Positions 61,604 to 64,000 of a DNA stretch of 64,000 nucleotides are shown in pieces. Origin of the DNA: Flammeovirga sp. OC4. Lineage in GTDB: Bacteria > Bacteroidota > Bacteroidia > Cytophagales > Flammeovirgaceae. Under the pieces are notes generated by a model that had not been told where the DNA came from, made no database searches, and saw only the letters and a list, made by a program, of their open reading frames with translations. The stretch is taken from the NCBI RefSeq assembly GCF_000812565.1, contig NZ_JTAM01000031.1, positions 35,484-99,483 of the forward strand, read 5' to 3'. Positions within the stretch are counted from its first letter, which is position 1. Each line of letters begins with the position of its first letter. The position numbers and the translations under genes are program-made.

Positions 61604-62578
61604 CTATTCTGTTTGTAGTTTTTGTTGCTCTACAATAAATTCAAAAGCCAAATCAGCTAAATTTTTCCCATCAACAGTGGCTTTCCAAGCTCCATGCCCT
61701 GCACCTTCCAAAGGAATTAATTTAGCAGTTAACCCATTAGCATCATACGTGGCTTTAAGTTCTTCCGCTTTACTGAAAGGAGTGTTTTTATTTTGATCTT
61801 GAGTACCATGTAAAATTAATAAGGAAGGATCATCGCTATCGAATCGACTTTTTCCATCTAGTTTTTCAAGAGCATCTAATACCGCTTTCGTACCCCAAAG
61901 GTCAATAATGGTTTTTACTTTATATTCTTCTTCAAGATGAGTAGTAGATAAGGTCGGATCAGTTTCAATACTTATTTCATCTCTGTAGTCTTCGAGGTCA
62001 GAAATACCCAAACCAATTGCAGTTAAAGCACCGGCAGACCCTCCACCGACAGTGATGTAATCAGTGTTGATATGGTATTGCTCTTTATTGGCAATCACCC
62101 ATCGCATAGCCGCTTTAGCATCACGCAAAGCTGGATAAACGGCCAATGCTTGTCCTCTCACTTTTTGAGGATATTTTTTAGAAATACTCACCCATTGTTG
62201 AGGAATAGTTCCCTTCTGTTTCATCACCCTATAATCTGCAGAGACAAATACCCATCCTCTAGAAGCAAAATACTTTCCCATGTTAGCGATATGGACCATT
62301 TTTCGTGAACCACCTTTAAATCCTCCTCCATGGAAAAATAGAAAAACAGGTCGATTATTATCCTTATTTTTGGGAGAATAAACGTCTAATTTTAATGGGA
62401 CTTCATTTGCTTGTACACTATTAATCGCCTCATGACTTAACCCTTTTGCATAGACGATATCTTCCGTGATATTCACCTTGTAAGTAGCTTTATGAGTGAT
62501 TGTAGGCACTTTATCTTTTCCTTTAAAAGAGAGTAATAGTATTACAGAAAAGAAAAAGAGATATAGTTTATTTTTCAT
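61604..62578 (-). CDS. Exported alpha/beta-hydrolase (esterase of the HGGG type)
   Basis: The 324-residue protein has a signal peptide or N-terminal anchor (FFFSVILLLSF). The oxyanion motif FFHGGGFKGGSR lies at about 81-92, the nucleophile elbow G-G-G-S-A-G-A at about 181-187, and the acid and His regions in HGTQDQNK and GAGHGAW. It belongs to the hormone-sensitive-lipase/carboxylesterase-like group and should act on a small ester in the periplasm. Substrate is unknown. It converges with the MORN gene; 290 bp separate it from the divergent channel gene. Confidence 0.85.
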   Translation of the reverse strand: MKNKLYLFFFSVILLLSFKGKDKVPTITHKATYKVNITEDIVYAKGLSHEAINSVQANEVPLKLDVYSPKNKDNNRPVFLFFHGGGFKGGSRKMVHIANMGKYFASRGWVFVSADYRVMKQKGTIPQQWVSISKKYPQKVRGQALAVYPALRDAKAAMRWVIANKEQYHINTDYITVGGGSAGALTAIGLGISDLEDYRDEISIETDPTLSTTHLEEEYKVKTIIDLWGTKAVLDALEKLDGKSRFDSDDPSLLILHGTQDQNKNTPFSKAEELKATYDANGLTAKLIPLEGAGHGAWKATVDGKNLADLAFEFIVEQQKLQTE

Positions 62579-62829
62579 ATTCTTTACCGTTAAATAGTAT
62601 TCAACATAAATAAAGATAAAATATCTAGTGACGGTTCAGTAATTTATTCAATGAAAGGCAGTTGTTTTTCAACGAAAAGGGAAGTAATAAACAAAAGGAG
62701 TGCAAGTATGAAGACTTTGAGATGAGCAAATTTTTCTATAAGTTGACGGACTTATAAAGACACGTGGTACAAATGGTGTTTTCCTTAACTCTTACACCAC
62801 TTTTAGAAACTCTTCGAGATAATATTGAT

Positions 62830-62837
62830 TACATTTG
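62830..62837 (+). promoter_or_regulatory. Candidate -7 element of the ion channel
   Basis: TACATTTG matches TAnnTTTG and lies 31 bp before the start at 62869. A good -33 element is not visible. Confidence 0.3.
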
Positions 62838-62868
62838 ATACTACAATTAACTGTAACTAACCATAAAA

Positions 62869-63705
62869 ATGAATATTACACAGAAAGCCTTTCAAATTGT
62901 TGAAAAAAGCGATGGGACTAACAAAACAAGTAAAGCTTTTGACGTTTTTATAATATCATTAATTTTATTAAATGTATTGTCAGTTATCTTAGAGTCTCAT
63001 CAATGGATCTATAATCAATATCAAAAAGAGTTCTTTATATTTGAACAGTTTTCAGTTGTAATTTTTACTATTGAATATATTATTAGGTTAGTAACCTCAA
63101 AATACAAATATCCTAATAAATCAAGAGTTGGAGCAATATTAGCTTTCGTCTTCTCTTTTTATGGTTTGGTGGATCTATCAGCGATTATTCCATCTTATTT
63201 TATTCTGGCCAACCTCGACCTTCGCTTTATTAGAATTCTAAGATTATTTCGATTATTTAGACTTTTTAAATTTGGACGATATAGTTCTGCTATGTCTATC
63301 CTTATAAGAGTGATTAAGTCACGAAAAGAAGAGCTTTTGTTGACCATATTTATGTCTTGTATTTTAATAGTATTCTCTGCATCACTAATTTTCTTTGTAG
63401 AAAGAGAAGCACAACCTGGTGTTTTTTCAAGTATAACTAAGTCAATGTGGTGGGCAGTTGCTACTCTTACCACCGTAGGTTATGGAGATATGTACCCTGT
63501 TACTCCTTTAGGAGATATAATAGCAAGTTTTGTTGCAGTTATGGGTATTGGTCTTGTTGCACTTCCTACAGGTATTATTGGGACAGGCTTTATAGAAGAA
63601 ATATCAAGAATTAAATCAGGAAAACCGGATGTGCCAGAAAAGTGTACATGTCCTAAGTGCGGTAATACTTTTGGAATAGCTACATTTACCCGGAGAGTAA
63701 GTTAA
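62869..63705 (+). CDS. Voltage-gated-type potassium channel
   Basis: The 278-residue protein has six membrane segments. The fourth carries regularly spaced arginines (LRFIRILRLFRLFRLF), as in voltage sensors. The pore loop holds the selectivity filter TTVGYGD, with V203-G-Y-G206-D207. A short cytoplasmic tail ends in C-x-C-P-x-C-G, a half zinc-ribbon that is unusual for the family. One monomer per subunit implies a tetramer with potassium selectivity. The gene is single and lies 32 bp before an IS3-type transposase gene. Confidence 0.92.
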   Translation: MNITQKAFQIVEKSDGTNKTSKAFDVFIISLILLNVLSVILESHQWIYNQYQKEFFIFEQFSVVIFTIEYIIRLVTSKYKYPNKSRVGAILAFVFSFYGLVDLSAIIPSYFILANLDLRFIRILRLFRLFRLFKFGRYSSAMSILIRVIKSRKEELLLTIFMSCILIVFSASLIFFVEREAQPGVFSSITKSMWWAVATLTTVGYGDMYPVTPLGDIIASFVAVMGIGLVALPTGIIGTGFIEEISRIKSGKPDVPEKCTCPKCGNTFGIATFTRRVS

Positions 63706-63737
63706 GTCCCTTCAATCAAAAAAAGTATTTTTGCATT

Positions 63738-64000
63738 ATGGGAAAAAGACGTAAAAGAAGAAGCTACGACAAAGAATTCAAATTGATGATAGTTAACTTG
63801 ATTCAAAGTGGTAGGCCAGCAAAGACAGTTGCTGAAGAGAATAACCTAGATGATCATATGGTCAGACGATGGGTACGTGAATATGATAAATATGAGGGTA
63901 ACTCTTTTCAAGGGAATGGAAATGCTGTACAAACACCAGAAGAAGCTAGAATTGCACAGTTAGAAAAAGAGCTTCAAAAGGTGAAAACAGAACGTGATAT
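63738..64000 (+). mobile_element. IS3-type transposase OrfA (partial, runs off the window)
   Basis: Eighty-seven codons from the ATG at 63738 encode MGKRRKRRSYDKEFKLMIV, then a helix-turn-helix (RPAKTVAEENNLDDHMVRRW), and a leucine-zipper-like coiled coil (ARIAQLEKELQKVKTERD), as in the first reading frame of IS3-family transposases. The second frame (integrase) lies beyond 64000. A TATTTTTG box at 63726-63733 may be its promoter. The left end of the element is between 63706 and 63737 but cannot be fixed without its partner end. Confidence 0.85.

Noticed and set aside
1..64000. CRISPR array, tRNA genes, prophage or defence island
   Set aside because: I looked for regular short repeats, tRNA-like cloverleafs, integrases and known defence genes and found none apart from the two transposase fragments.

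Overview
The window is about 64 kb of AT-rich chromosome from a Bacteroidota bacterium, most likely a marine member of the Cytophagales (Flammeovirga-like). This is a guess from content. Three exported proteins end in a type IX secretion sorting domain. There are many hydrophobic or lipobox signal peptides, promoter candidates of the TAnnTTTG class, few Shine-Dalgarno sequences, a class A RNase P RNA, and IS1182- and IS3-type transposase fragments. No tRNA, rRNA or CRISPR array is seen.

Layout. 1-8.8 kb (all minus): a partial exported protein, an exported metallo-beta-lactamase-fold hydrolase with two TetR-type palindromes upstream, a GH73 glucosaminidase, a RavA-ViaA pair, and two transporters (TauE-like, SLC13-like). 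9-14.6 kb: a GAF/multi-PAS membrane sensor without an output domain, an FMN reductase, threonine aldolase and a DUF4199 membrane protein. 15-19.8 kb: three tandem paralogous T9SS cargo proteins. 20-25.2 kb: glycerophosphodiesterase, rnpB, and the threonine genes thrA and thrB without thrC.

25.9-38.7 kb is the most unusual region. Eight plus-strand genes encode two GMC flavo-dehydrogenases with a C-x5-C-x3-C iron-sulfur motif, a small dehydrogenase subunit, a ferritin-like di-iron protein, a beta-propeller that resembles the propeller domain of fungal aldos-2-ulose dehydratase, a glycogen-debranching-type enzyme, a GH63/MGH1-like glucosidase and an IolE-type inosose dehydratase. The last six genes overlap or nearly touch. 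None of the eight products has an obvious export signal. I infer a cytoplasmic route in which glucose units are released from an alpha-glucan or glucoside, oxidised to a keto-sugar and dehydrated. I do not know of a described pathway with this gene set. The 430 bp between the first two and last six genes contains several hairpins and resembles a non-coding repeat or structured leader.

38.9-54.9 kb is mixed housekeeping: Kef-type antiporter, AstE-like deacylase, DUF3124 lipoprotein, acyl-CoA synthetase, methyltransferase, BLUF photoreceptor, AraC regulator divergent from a DUF1254/DUF1214 protein, a surface-repeat outer-membrane protein, a chalcone-isomerase-like protein divergent from a DoxX protein, a TPR protein, alanine dehydrogenase and an M23 peptidase. 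55.5-64 kb: an exported ankyrin-like protein, two paralogous MORN/TonB-C proteins around an unknown lipoprotein and an IS1182 transposase remnant, an esterase, a voltage-gated-type potassium channel and the start of an IS3-type element. Most gene ends carry clear hairpin terminators, many of them shared by convergent genes.
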